The notes: generated from the letters alone by a model not told the origin. Positions 20,968-31,579 are shown, counted from the first letter of the stretch. The stretch: DNA of 64,000 bases from Sipunculus nudus (GCA_026874595.1 CM049311.1:56305953-56369952); one strand, 5' to 3'. A program made the numbers and translations.

Positions 20968-21835
20968 AGTGTACCTTAGGCTAAATTCTGTTTTTCAACG
21001 CGTATCTGAGGCCGGTCTCAAGCTTAAACCATCAAAATGCTGCTTTGTGCAGAATGAGATCAAATATCTAGGGCATGTAGTGTCTAAGGATGGTATTAAA
21101 ACAGATCCCACCAAAATGGAGGTACTACGCCAATGGCCAAAACCAAGCTCAATTCAAGATGTGAGACGATTCCTAGGCTTTGCCGGGTTTTATCGTCGCT
21201 TTGTACCAGATTTTGCTAGAATAGCTAAACCCCTTCATTCCCTACTAAAAGGACCAAAAAGGAAATCAAAGAAATCTAAAACACTCTGTAATACATCCCA
21301 CAGTCCTACTTTCATTTGGACAGATGAGCACCAACAAGCTTTTGAGAAACTAATTAATCTGTTGTGCTCATCTGACGTTTTGGCATTTGCAGATTCCTCT
21401 AAACCATTTATACTGCATACGGATGCCAGCTTTGATGGTATCGCCGGTATCTTGTACCAGGAACAAGGGGGGCAAAAGCGCCCAATAGCATTTGCAAGCC
21501 GGAGCTTATCTCCTTCTGAATCCGGCTATGCAATACATAAATTAGAATTTTTGGCTTTAAAATGGTGTGTCTCCGACAAATTCAAGGATTACCTGTATGG
21601 CTCTAAATTTACAGTCTTTACTGACAATAACCCCCTGACATATATTCTAACAATGGCTCGACTGGATGCGACTGGACAACGATGGGTGGCAGACCTGGCA
21701 AACTATGACTTCAGTATTCAGTATCGGGCTGGAAAGCACAACATCGACGCAGACGCCCTGTCAAGAATATCTAGAGCAAAGGACGACCAGGAACGAGGTG
21801 AGAAAACCATACCTGAAAATGTCATTAAAGCTTAA
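20966..21835 (+). CDS. Gypsy RT C-terminal half and RNase H
   Basis: 290-residue open frame. It begins inside RT just after the catalytic block (YLRLNSVFQRV, KCCFVQNEIKYLGHVVS), includes the connection FLGFAGFYRRFVPDF, and then RNase H with HTDASFDGIAGIL, ELEFLA-type LEFLALKW, FTDNNPLTYIL and NIDADALSR. A TAA at 21833 ends the frame, but homologous pol coding continues in the same frame to 21993, so the stop is probably a mutation. The missing N-terminal half is on the minus strand at 17357-17850. Confidence 0.9.
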   Translation: MVYLRLNSVFQRVSEAGLKLKPSKCCFVQNEIKYLGHVVSKDGIKTDPTKMEVLRQWPKPSSIQDVRRFLGFAGFYRRFVPDFARIAKPLHSLLKGPKRKSKKSKTLCNTSHSPTFIWTDEHQQAFEKLINLLCSSDVLAFADSSKPFILHTDASFDGIAGILYQEQGGQKRPIAFASRSLSPSESGYAIHKLEFLALKWCVSDKFKDYLYGSKFTVFTDNNPLTYILTMARLDATGQRWVADLANYDFSIQYRAGKHNIDADALSRISRAKDDQERGEKTIPENVIKA

Positions 21836-21993
21836 TGTGAAGCAGGTATGTCCTCCCATGACATCGTTTCTAGTTTAAATGTTCATCCGGCGTCTAGCTT
21901 TGTCATGAACTTATCCTGTACATCCCTGAAACACGACAATCAAGATGTTAAATCTGCCCAATTACAAGATTCCATCTTTCTGCCTTTCATAAC

Positions 21994-22236
21994 GAGTAAG
22001 GTATCACCTTGGTCGATTTAGGCAGACTCGTTTAAGCACTTTAGATATGTTTTCCGGTCGATGGTAGTGGGTTGAATGAGCGATAATAAGGGTAAATACG
22101 GCACTTCCGGTATTCAAGCATCGTTGTGAACCAGATCTCGTGTGAACGTGATCTGTAAATTGTAAACATTTAAAAGGCCTGAGCAGGCAAACATACATTC
22201 AGAATCAGCTCTGCACTCACAGCAAGAAGGAATTAG
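21994..22236 (+). repeat. Ngaro split direct repeat A1
   Basis: 243 bp from GAGTAAGGTATCACC to CAAGAAGGAATTAG, nearly identical to 29202-29444. Confidence 0.93.
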
Positions 22237-22504
22237 ATAATTCGGCATCCGTTTAGCGTATTTGTACAGCACAGACGCAGAGGATCGACGGAAGATTCGA
22301 ACCACTGCATTTGGTCAGGGACCCAGCGGTCACACCTGAGAAGTTCGGCAGGCCGATCTGCTCGATAGTGCCAGTGTCACAGCCGATCTAAATACCAAGC
22401 AACCACTGTAAGTACGCTGAAGGTTTTTATTTCAATAGTACTGTGTTGTTACACTTAAGTACTTTGTTTACCACGTAGCTTCTTGCCAAAAGAAGTGATA
22501 TAGC

Positions 22505-23116
22505 ATGGCCCAGTCAGTATTGTTTGTGGGGGACTCTCAGGTAAAGCGCCTAAAACTGGCAGTATATGCAGGCATGATGGCTATGAAGCCCCATTTAGGC
22601 CTCCATTATTGTAAAATTGTAATGCATGGCGTGGGTGGTATGAAAATACAAGATGCCCTAGATGTAATGCCTGAACTTGTGGCTGCCCACAGCCTCTCAT
22701 TGGTCGTACTCCATGTAGGGGGTAATGATTTATCTTCAAGTGGGTCAAAGGCTGAAAAGTTTAAAGGAAACGCTGAAGTGGTAGGCCACGAAATTTTGGA
22801 ATTTGCAAGAATTGCACATTGTGAACTTGGCGTTCCAGCTATCAGAGTTCTTGCTCTTACTCCCCGTTACCCCCCATTTTGTTGTCGTATGTATCCCAGT
22901 AATTATTGTCAAAAAGTTGAGGTGTGCAATCAATATCTTGATGCTACCTTAGCAGAAACAGGCCAGGCTTGCCTTTGGACCCATCCGTTCAAATGGTCAG
23001 ACCGTTATTTTTTGGATGATGGGGTACATTTCAATAATGCAGGCCTTAAGAGATGGTATAAGAGCATCCGGGGATGCATCCTGCAAGGCCTTAAAGTTAT
23101 TAATGCCAGTTCTTAA
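22505..23116 (+). CDS. SGNH/GDSL hydrolase-like ORF of the Ngaro element
   Basis: 203-aa ORF starting MAQSVLFVGDSQVKRL. Visible SGNH blocks: GDS (nucleophile Ser, residue about 11), GGND (about residue 72), and the C-terminal DDGVHFN with the D-x-x-H-like dyad. Such esterase-like ORFs are known from some Ngaro and CR1 elements; their role in transposition is unclear. The frame is intact, unlike gag and RT. It lies between A1 and the 74-bp repeat array, 500 bp after the element start. Confidence 0.85.
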   Translation: MAQSVLFVGDSQVKRLKLAVYAGMMAMKPHLGLHYCKIVMHGVGGMKIQDALDVMPELVAAHSLSLVVLHVGGNDLSSSGSKAEKFKGNAEVVGHEILEFARIAHCELGVPAIRVLALTPRYPPFCCRMYPSNYCQKVEVCNQYLDATLAETGQACLWTHPFKWSDRYFLDDGVHFNNAGLKRWYKSIRGCILQGLKVINASS

Positions 23117-23283
23117 GTCATGTAAAACAATTCATCTGGTAACCATACCATGTCGACAAACCCTATACAGATAGGAGTTAGTTTATGCCCATGCATTAGA
23201 ATAGATTCAGTAGCTAAAATTGGGCTTGGGGTTATTCCTTAGTCTTGTTGGTCCTTAGCCTATATTTAATTTCTTTTGCATTT

Positions 23284-24172
23284 TTTTTACGCACATGCTT
23301 AGCGCCGGGAGGTTGCCCAAGCCATTGTGGTTTGTGTCAGCATGTATTTTTCCTATTGTTTTATGCACATGCTTAGCGCCGGGAGGTTGCCCAAGCCATT
23401 GTGGCTTGTGTCAGCATGTATTTTTACTATTGTTTTATGCACATGCTTAGCGCCGGGAGGTTGCCCAAGCCAATTTGGTTTGTGTCAGTATGTATTTTGT
23501 TACTATGGTTTTATGCACATGCTTAGCGCCGGGAGGTTGCCCAGGCCATTTTTCTTGTGTCAGCATGTAGTTTTTAATACTATTTGATGCACATGCTTAG
23601 CGCCGGGAGGTTGCCCAAGCCATTGTGGTTTGTGTCAGCATGTATTTTTCCTATTGTTTTATGCACATGCTTAGCGCCGGGAGGTTGCCCAAGCCATTGT
23701 GGTTTGTGTCAGCATGTATTTTTCCTATTGTTTTATGCACATGCTTAGCGCCGGGAGGTTGCCCAAGCCATTGTGGCTTGTGTCAGCATGTATTTTTCCT
23801 ATAGTTTTATGCACATGCTTAGCGCCGGGAGGTTGCCCAAGCCATTGTGGCTTGTGTCAGCATGTATTTTTACTATGGTTTTATGCACATGCTTAGCGCC
23901 GGGAGGTTGCCCAAGCCAATTTGGTTTGTGTCAGCATGTATTTTGTTACTATGGTTAAATGCACATGCTTAGCGCCGGGAGGTTGCCCAAGCCATTTTGG
24001 CTTGTGTCAGCATGTATTTTTTTAATATTGTTTGATGCACATGCTTAGCGCCGGGAGGTTGCCCAAGCCATTATGGCTTGTGTCAGCATGTATTTTTTAC
24101 TACTGTTTTATACACATGCTTAGCGCCGGGAGGTTGCCCAAGCCATTTGTTGCTTGTTTCAGCATGTATTTT
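23284..24172 (+). repeat. 74-bp tandem array inside Ngaro, about 12 units
   Basis: Units share a strongly conserved core (GCACATGCTTAGCGCCGGGA, then GGTTGCCCAAGCCA) and a more variable T-rich linker containing TGTGTCAGCATGTATTTTT. The core can pair GCTT with AAGC and GGG with CCC, so each unit may fold. It occupies the space between the hydrolase and gag ORFs. Confidence 0.95.
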
Positions 24173-24266
24173 ACTATCTGCAGATGGGTGGTGTAAAATA
24201 GTCAGAGAACATAGTTATCTTTACTCCTTAGGCAACAAGCTGCTGTGTGTTTTCCCTAATTTCAGC

Positions 24267-25491
24267 ATGTCTACTAGGAGAAGGCGCCCTCCCTCTAGAC
24301 TTATTGAGGAGGCTAGCAAACGAAGGAGGGTGGCACGCCCATCCCCCCCCCCCCCCCTCAGTGACAGACACCCCAAGAACGAGTCAGCCAAGGGTGGCCC
24401 CTGCCAGAACCAACCATGAGACGCCACTTCCAGCACAGCCGTCCGCGCCACCCAGCCAAGAACCTCCAGCACAGCCGTCTGCACCCCCCAGCCAAGAACA
24501 AATGGCAAGATGGCTGGACATGTATATCCCACTCATAGACCAGCGGCTAGAGAGACTACTAGACGCACGGGGTTTTCCACAGCAACAGCAGACAAACGCA
24601 CCTCGATCCGCATCACAAGGGTCATCATCGCAGAGTTCTTCCTCACATAATCCCTCAACATCACAACAACCAGAGGCTGCGCAGCAACCCCCTCCAATAG
24701 AGGCCTTCACAGCCAGATCACGTCTAGAAATTTCAGGTGAGGTCAACAGTACAGAACAGCACTCAAGTACAGACTGGCCTACTCTGTCCCAGGTACTTTC
24801 TTCGCACATACCGAGTACCCCAGTCGCAAATACACAACAAGTGCATGGCTCAGGCCAACAGGCAGCTGGTGTTGCATTAGGACTTTCTGTGGACGCTAGA
24901 ATAAAACAAAACATCTGGGATGATAGATATATTGAGTTAGAGGATCTTCTCCCAAAGAAGGGCCAGGAAGTCTTTAACCTACAGTTTGATCACAACTCAG
25001 GGCTTAAAGCAGTACCCAAACGTAGCAAGTCCATCAGATCAATGGATGAATGGTCAGTAGCTTTTAACACTTTTATGGCCATTTACTGTGTAATGCACCC
25101 TCAACAGGCACCCAACCTGTGCACGTATATTAGCACTGTTAGGGAATTAGCGGAAAAGGGGGCAGATTTCATCAAGTATGATTGCAATTTTAGGCAGGTT
25201 AGGGAGGTATCTGGTAATCAGTGGGAGAGTAAGCACCCAGAGCTGTACCCAGAGGCCCTCAGTAGCACCCTCAAACCAGTAGGTCACTGGAAAGGCAAAC
25301 AAGTCTCCAGTAATCAGCCCTTTCGTGCCTACAAGAAAGGACTGTGTAAGAGATTTAACAAGTGTGAGCCATGTAACAAAGACACATGTAAATACAACCA
25401 CAAATGGGTTAAATGTCATAAATCACAAAACCAGCAAAGCTCAGCTAGGCCAGCAGGTAATCAGCGCCAGGGGGCTTCCAACTCCCGTTAA
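24267..25491 (+). CDS. Ngaro gag-like ORF, frame broken at C15
   Basis: The likely start is ATG at 24267 (MSTRRRRPPSRL), directly after an acceptor-like CCCTAATTTCAG. The N-terminus is basic. A run of 15 C at 24343-24357 separates this frame from the long downstream frame, which runs open to 25491. The middle is Pro/Gln/Ser-rich and low in complexity. The C-terminal part is folded-looking (DDRYIELEDLLP, WSVAFNTFMAIY) and ends with a Cys/His cluster (CKRFNKCEPCNKDTCKYNH) like the zinc motif of DIRS-group gag. Length variation of the C tract or frameshifting would join the two. Confidence 0.75.
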
Positions 25492-27050
25492 ATTCAAGCA
25501 GTTGAAAAGAGAACTTGATCTAGCAGGCCATCCAAAACATTTGACTAGCTATCTCGTTACAGGTTTTGAGCAGGGCTTTAGCTTGAATTGTAAATTAAAA
25601 TCATATACTAGCACTTGTGAGCAATTTGCCTTCAGCAAGGGAAGAGCCCCATGTTATTTGGCAAAAAATAGAGAAAGAAATGGCAGCTGGTAGGGTTTTG
25701 GGCCCATTCTCAGAACCACCCTTTGGGAGATATCACTGTTCTCCAATAGGACTAGTACCCAAAAAAGAGCAAGGAAAATTCAGGATGATACACCATTTAT
25801 CACGTCCCAAAGGCCATTCCATAAATGACAACATACCTTTAATTTCAACAGAGGTCAGTTATACATCGGTGGAAAAGGCAGTGCAGGAAATTCAGAACAT
25901 GGGGGACAACGTATATCTGGCAAAAGCTGACATAGAATCAACCTTCAGGTTATTGCCAATCTCCCCAGAGGAATATAACCTGTTAGGTTTCCAGTTCAAA
26001 GGGAATTATTTCTTTGACAGATGCTTGCCCATGGGCTGCGCATCCTCCTGTAAAATATTTGAACATTTTAGCTCAGCTCTAGAATTTTTAGTTAAAGCTA
26101 GGGGGCTACCAGGGAGGGTCCTACACTACCTAGATGATTTTCTCTTCATAGGACAAAATGAACAGGCTTGTAAAATTCTCTTGACAATATTTCTGGAAAT
26201 ATGCAAGTGCTTAGGTGTACCAATTGCAAGTGATAAAACAGTACAGCCAGCTAAATCGCTAGTTTTCCTGGGAATAGAGTTGGACTGCAAGGAATTTTTA
26301 GCCAAACTTCCGTTAGATAAGGTACAAAAATGCAGGGAGCTAATAGCCCAGTATAGCAAGCGTCGTAAAGTCAGCTTAAAGGAGCTTCAGTCATTGATAG
26401 GTGTCCTCAGCTTTGCATGTACAGTTATACTACCAGGTAGGGCCTTTCTGCAAAGACTGATTAACAAGACAGTTGGCTTTCGTCACCCATCTTATCGATG
26501 CAGGCTCAATAGGGAGGACAAGCAAGACTTGAAAGTCTGGGGAAACTTTCTAGAGAAATACAATGGTAAAACATTTTTTCTGGACCGTGCCTGGGACACC
26601 CCAAACTCCCTGCACTTGTTTACTGATGCAGCTAAAGGTTTAGGTTTCGGAGCTGTTTTTGGTAACCACTGGTTTTACGGGCCATTTCCAGCAGACTGGA
26701 AATCGTCAAACATAGTCACTTTGGAATTAATTCCTGAAGTACTTGCTTTGGAAACATGGGGCACACAGCTTGCTAATAAACAGGTCCTTCTCTTTATAGA
26801 CAATGAAGCCCTTGTTCACATTATCAACAAAAAATCCTCTAAAGAGAAAGAAACCATGAATCTGCTAAGGCGGCTGGTTTTAGTCACTCTGCATCATAAT
26901 ATATACATTAAGGCCAAGCATATCCCAGGAAAATTTAACATTCTCGCAGATGCTCTCTCTCGCCTGCAGGTTCGCAAATTCAGGCAGATGGTGCCAGCAG
27001 CCGATGTCAACCCAACTCCTGTGGTATGCCCGGGGAAGTTATGGGATTAG
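25462..27050 (+). CDS. Ngaro reverse transcriptase-RNase H, one frame break
   Basis: Begins about 25462 (GLPTPVKFKQLKRELDL) and shifts frame near 25612-25617 into the frame that stays open to 27050. RT motifs: PIGLVPKKEQGKFRMIHHLS, AKADIESTFRLLPI, LPMGCASSCKIFE and the catalytic YLDDFLFIG. RNase H follows with FTDAAKGLGFGAVF, LELIPEVLALETWG, FIDNEALVHII and ILADALSRLQV. This is the DIRS/Ngaro class of RT. The break removes a continuous product unless frameshifting occurs. Confidence 0.9.
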
Positions 27051-27056
27051 TGAGCC

Positions 27057-28010
27057 TTAGTAACCAGCTTATTGCAAAACAGTTTGTCACAGGTGACTAA
27101 GTCGGCATACAGTAGAGCATGGCATCAGTTGCAAGCTTTCTGCTCAAAGGTGGGACAGGTACATTGGGCTAGGCCACCAGTAGCACCCAGTGTTTTGATT
27201 ATTTTTCTGACAGAGAGATTTTCCGATGGGCTGTCAGGAGCATCCTTAGCCTCACTGTCTTCTTCAATATCCTACGTGCATAAGCTCCTTAACCTGCCAG
27301 ATCCTGGAAATTCATTTGCGGTTCGCAAGCTCATCCAAGGAGCACAGAAGCTCACCCTTGCTAAAGACCTTAGATGCCCCATCACTAAACCTATCTTAGT
27401 CAAGTTGTTAGGGGCCACTAACAACACCATCAATTCACTAGCCCATAGGACAATGTTTCAAGCATTGTATGGTATTTGTTTCTTTGGTTTCTTCAGGGTT
27501 GGTGAACTTGTAGGTGCAACCCAAGAACAGCAAAATAGGGTAGTGCAAAGAGAGGATGTAACTATTTTATTTAAATCTGGAAAGCCAGTTCGCAGCAGCC
27601 TTATTTTGAGGTCCTCTAAAACTAGCCGCCCAGGGCAGGCACAATGCATTAATATATCTGTAAAGGTAGAAGGTCCATGTCCAGTGAAATACCTCATTGC
27701 TTACCTGGCCAGGAGGGGTAATTATAGTGGTCCCTTGTTTGTCCTGAATGGTAAGCCCTTGTCAAGGGAAATATTCAATCGGCAATTAGTAACAGACCTA
27801 AAATTTATTAAGTTAGATACAACACGTTTCAAAGGGCATAGCTTCAGGATAGGGGCAGCGACTGAGGCCGCAGCAGCTGGGCTTACAGATGCCCAGATCA
27901 GGGTCCTGGGACGATGGAAATCTGAAGCCTTTGAGAGGTACATTAGACTTCAGCCTAGCCATTACGTTCCAGGATTTTCTCTTAAGTTGGCTTACATAAA
28001 TTTCCTTTAA
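27057..28010 (+). CDS. Ngaro tyrosine recombinase
   Basis: About 315 aa. It has an N-terminal SAM-like core-binding part (KSAYSRAWHQLQAFC) and a catalytic domain with the R-H-x-x-R-Y set: Arg in GFFRVGELVG, HSFR in KGHSFRIGAATEAAAAG, and Tyr in EAFERYIRL. It catalyses integration of the circular DNA intermediate in this element class. No in-frame ATG sits near the start; it follows the RT stop by a few bases and may be translated by reinitiation or readthrough. The frame is intact. Confidence 0.93.
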   Translation, partial: LVTSLLQNSLSQVTKSAYSRAWHQLQAFCSKVGQVHWARPPVAPSVLIIFLTERFSDGLSGASLASLSSSISYVHKLLNLPDPGNSFAVRKLIQGAQKLTLAKDLRCPITKPILVKLLGATNNTINSLAHRTMFQALYGICFFGFFRVGELVGATQEQQNRVVQREDVTILFKSGKPVRSSLILRSSKTSRPGQAQCINISVKVEGPCPVKYLIAYLARRGNYSGPLFVLNGKPLSREIFNRQLVTDLKFIKLDTTRFKGHSFRIGAATEAAAAGLTDAQIRVLGRWKSEAFERYIRLQPSHYVPGFSLKLAYINFL

Positions 28011-28981
28011 GGGCTTACCATTCAGGTACATTGTACATAGGTTGGTGCACTCATGAGCATGTGTCAGGGTTTCGCACAGGATATTTCATGACTGCACAAG
28101 CAAGGTAGGGTTAGTAGGGCAAATATCTGCATGAGCCCAGGTCAGGGATCTGCATGGGCTCCTAAGTATAGAAAGAATGGCCACTGTACTCATGTTTTTA
28201 TAATTTAGAGGTTTTTTATATTTTATATTTTATATTTTATAATATATGTGATATATATAATGTTGCATGTACTGACACTTTTACACTGAGGCAGGATAAA
28301 TAGGCCGACATCAATCTTGGTCTGTAGCATGTGTGTATATTTCCTGTCTGATGTTTTAGTGTGTGGTTAGCCATTTGGTCTCGGCCCCTGTCAGGGATCT
28401 GCTGGAGCTGTGGGCATGTGGCAATCTCTAATTTGTATTATTGTATAAACACCATTTGTATATTGATTTGAATGTAGATGCACTTTGTAAAAAATAGGAC
28501 CTTGGCTCTTGTCAGGGATCTGCTAGAGCTGTAAAAGCAGGTAAAATATTTATTGTTATGCTGATTATCCTGAATTTGTTGTTTTAAATACATGGGTATA
28601 TAGACTATTAAGATGACAGGGCCTGTAAATAATCAATAACATCATGCATATTTATTTAGAGGTTATGAATCTGTGGTATAAGGCTATAACCACTTGTGCC
28701 TGGGCTCCTGTCAGGGATCTGCTGGAGCCACAAACAAGTGAGATCTTGATGTTATCAACAATAATCAATAGCATGTACATGTCTATTCTGAGGTTATGAA
28801 TCTGTGGTATAAGGCTAACCATTTGTGCCTGGGCTCCTGTCAGGGATCTGCTGGAGCCACAGACAAGTGAGATCGTTATGATCCTTATTTTTTTTTCTTT
28901 TACAAATTGTGATCATGAAATTATATTCATTTCATTCATATATCGGCACACACATGCGACCTTGGGTGGGCCGACTTCGTG
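28011..28981 (+). other. Ngaro 3' non-coding region with five covarying hairpins
   Basis: Five copies of a hairpin with the conserved loop TGTCAGGGATCTGCT (copy 1 reads GGTCAGGGATCTGCA) lie at about 28133-28161, 28383-28409, 28504-28530, 28703-28729 and 28832-28858. Stem sequences differ but keep pairing: GAGCCCA/TGGGCTC, GCTCT/AGAGC, GGCTCC/GGAGCC. The fourth and fifth copies add an outer ACTTGT/ACAAGT-type stem. A TTTTATATTTTATAT tract lies at about 28210. Confidence 0.8.
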
Positions 28982-29444
28982 GTGGCATGTTTTAGGCCCA
29001 ACTTCACTTGACATGGAGATTATCAATGTAAATAAATGAATATGTATCAGGGCAAAGCATGTATATTGAATAAAGAAAAGTTTTTATTCGGCCACAGGAT
29101 GGCCCAAACCACAATTGAGTATTGTCTTTTGGTTGTGTCAAGTGAACAAGCAAGGGCCCATGTGTGTGCGATTGTGTGCGATAGGAGTGTGCCTAAATAA
29201 CGAATAAGGTATCACCTTGGTCGATTTAGGCAGACTCGTTTAAGCACTTTAGATATGTTTTCCGGTCGATGGTAGTGGGTTGAATGAGCGATAATAAGGG
29301 TAAATACGGCACTTCCGGTATTCAAGCATCGTTGTGAACCAGATCTCGTGTGAACGTGATTTGTAAATTGTAAACATTTAAAAGGCCTGAGCAGGCAAAC
29401 ATACATTCAGAATCAGCTCTACACTCACAGCAAGAAGGAATTAG
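28982..29444 (+). repeat. Ngaro B1 and A2 repeats
   Basis: B1 28982-29200 matches B2; A2 29202-29444 matches A1. They adjoin at CCTAAATA/AC/GAATAAGG, the same join expected in a circular intermediate. Confidence 0.92.
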
Positions 29445-29561
29445 CCCACCATCCAGCCCCAGTTTCATCTACCTAAAAAATTCAGTTTTGCATATATAGC
29501 ATTCACACGAAAAAGGTCCAGTTTTCACTTGTGATAGTGTTTGTTTTAATACTTTTGGTGT

Positions 29562-29780
29562 GTGGCATGTTTTAGGCCCACCTTCACTTGACATGGAGAT
29601 TATCAATGTAAATAAATGAATATGTATCAGGGCAAAGCATGTACATTGAATAAAGAAAAGTTTTTATTCGGCCACAGGATGGCCCAAACCACAATTGAGT
29701 ATTGTCTTTTGGTTGTGTCAAGGGAACAAGCAAGGCCCATGTGTGTGCGATTGTGTGCGATAGGAGTGTGCCTAAATACT
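29562..29780 (+). repeat. Ngaro terminal repeat B2
   Basis: It repeats 28982-29200 with few changes and ends at CCTAAATACT. A unique 117-bp spacer (29445-29561) separates A2 from B2. Confidence 0.9.
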
Positions 29781-30741
29781 TTATTTGAGAGACCACCGTC
29801 GAATTCAAACACAAAACTTGAATGCTGAGCAACTAGCTTTGTTCAAAAAGCGGAAGTCTCTAGCACTTAAGGACAACCTACTTTACCGTAAAAGAATTGA
29901 CAATGGGGAGGACACTTATCAGTTAGTGGTACCAACTAGCCTCAGACCAATGGCTCTTTCAGGAGTTCATGACGACGTAGGACATCTCGGTCGAGACAGG
30001 AGTATCGACTTGGCTCAAGAAAGGTTCTTTTGGCCAAATATGACAAAAGATATCAAAGAATATGTAAAGAATTGTCCTAGTTGTGTCAGAAGGAAAACAC
30101 CACCTGATACGACACCATTGGTTTCTATTACATCCTCGGAGCCAATGGAGTTACTGTGTATAGATTTTCTCAGTCTAGAACCCTCCAGCGGAGGCACCGA
30201 ACATATATTAGTAATGACTGATAACTATACCAGATATGCCCAAGCCCTTCCCTGCAAAACAACTAAAGCGAAAGCAACAGCCAAAATGCTATATGATACC
30301 TTCATCAATCATTATGGTTTCCCTATGAAAATTCACAGCGATCAAGGAGCACAATTTGAGTCCCGAATTATCAAAGAATTATGTAAATTAGCCGGTATAA
30401 AAAAGACCCACACAACTCATTATCATCCCCAGGGGAACCCTGTGGAACGATTCAATAGAACTCTGCTTAGTATGTTGGGAACATTAGAGCCAGATCAAAA
30501 GAAAAACTGGAAAGACCAGGTCGGATCTTTAACCCATGCATACAATTGTACCCGAAATGATGCAACGGGTTATTCACCATTTTTTCTTATGTTTGGTCGA
30601 CACCCACGTCTGCCCATAGACATAATTTTGGGACAAACACAGTCTTCTGATACTACATCGTATCAGACGTACGTGGCTGAATTAAAGAACCGGCTATCTC
30701 TTGCTTACGAAACGGCGCAACGTATTGCCACACAAGGCTAA
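29781..30741 (+). CDS. Gypsy integrase
   Basis: Open frame of about 318 aa resuming Gypsy pol after the Ngaro insertion. It has an HHCC zinc domain (GVHDDVGHLG then NCPSCVRRK) and the DDE catalytic core: Asp in LLCIDFL, Asp in IHSDQGAQFES and Glu in GNPVERFNRTL. It is followed by SPFFLMFGRHPRLP. It is cut by a frameshift near 30735; the C-terminal domain continues in another frame. Confidence 0.93.
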
Positions 30742-31579
30742 ACATAAATCATTATATGATCGTCGATGTCATAAGACCACTTTAATGCCTGGCGACAAAG
30801 TCTTGGTACGAAATGTAGGTCTAAAAGGCAGGCAGAAACTTGCTAACAAGTGGGAAGAAACAATTTATAAAGTCCAGGCACAACCCAGGGTTGAGATCCC
30901 TGTTTATGTTGTTTCCCCACTTGATGATAATGGACGTCGGAGAACACTCCACAGAAATATGTTAATTCCTATTAACAGTTTGCCACTAGAAAAAAACCCA
31001 AGAACAAAATCTCGCCAAATGAAACCCCGTGTTATCAACACCCGTGGTCGCCATATTAGTACTAGCACAACTGTTGAGTCTTCTGATGAATCCTCGGATG
31101 TCTTAATTCAAATCCCGGATCGTCCGAATCCGCATGATAGTCATGTCATTCAAAACGCCCGAGAAACTGTTGGCTTGCAGGAGGACCAAGAACTGATAGC
31201 AACTGTAGATTCTCTAGGTAGCGGTTCAGACGGAAGGAGGCCAGATTCTGCAAACTCTGATGAAAGTGAAGTTGACCAGGGTCTCGAGATAGGTGTTGCA
31301 CTAGAATCTGCTCCAGAAGAAATTCTATCAGACGTATCTGAGCCTATGTCACCATCAGATATCGATGTACCTCAGTTTCACATTCCGGAAATACCACTGG
31401 AGCCTGTTTCATCTGAACCAGAACCCAGTGGGTTTGAACAGAATGTATCTGCTCAGGAACACGTTCCATCCAGGACTTCAGAAAATATTCCACACCATTT
31501 AGGCAGACCACAACGACAGCGGAGACCGCCTGCTAATCTGCGTTCAGATGAATATGTCGTAGGATTAAAGAATAGATAA
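30735..31579 (+). CDS. Gypsy integrase C-terminal domain and acidic tail
   Basis: It continues the previous ORF after a frame change. It has a GPF/SH3-like C-terminal part (KSLYDRRC, PGDKVLVRNVG, KLANKWEE, YVVSP) and then a 170-residue low-complexity tail rich in Ser, Glu and Pro, ending RPQRQRRPPANLRS. Such tails occur in several Gypsy lineages. Confidence 0.82.

Larger units (their letters stand above)
21994..29780 (+). mobile_element. Ngaro/DIRS-type tyrosine-recombinase retrotransposon, complete ends
   Basis: Architecture A1 - ORFs - B1 A2 - B2. A1 (21994-22236) is repeated as A2 (29202-29444); B1 (28982-29200) is repeated as B2 (29562-29778). This is the split direct repeat layout of Ngaro and PAT elements. 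In order it encodes an SGNH hydrolase, gag, RT-RNase H and tyrosine recombinase; no integrase or protease is seen. It lies in Gypsy pol; the Gypsy frame is rejoined if 21993 is followed by 29781, so there is no long target duplication, as expected for recombinase-mediated insertion. Frame breaks at a C15 tract in gag and near 25612 in RT make this copy defective or dependent on frameshifting. Confidence 0.9.

Noticed and set aside
22270-22345. Possible minus-strand tRNA (box B-like GGTTCGAATCT)
   Set aside because: No D-arm or anticodon stem can be formed; it lies in the Ngaro leader.
24384-24426. Spliced intron before the gag ATG because of CCCTAATTTCAG
   Set aside because: The sequence just before 24267 looks like an acceptor, but no matching donor upstream could be chosen among the repeated units, so it was not annotated.
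24384-24914. 176-aa ORF opposite the Ngaro gag
   Set aside because: Antisense shadow of the Pro/Gln/Ser-rich gag coding region, with no family features.
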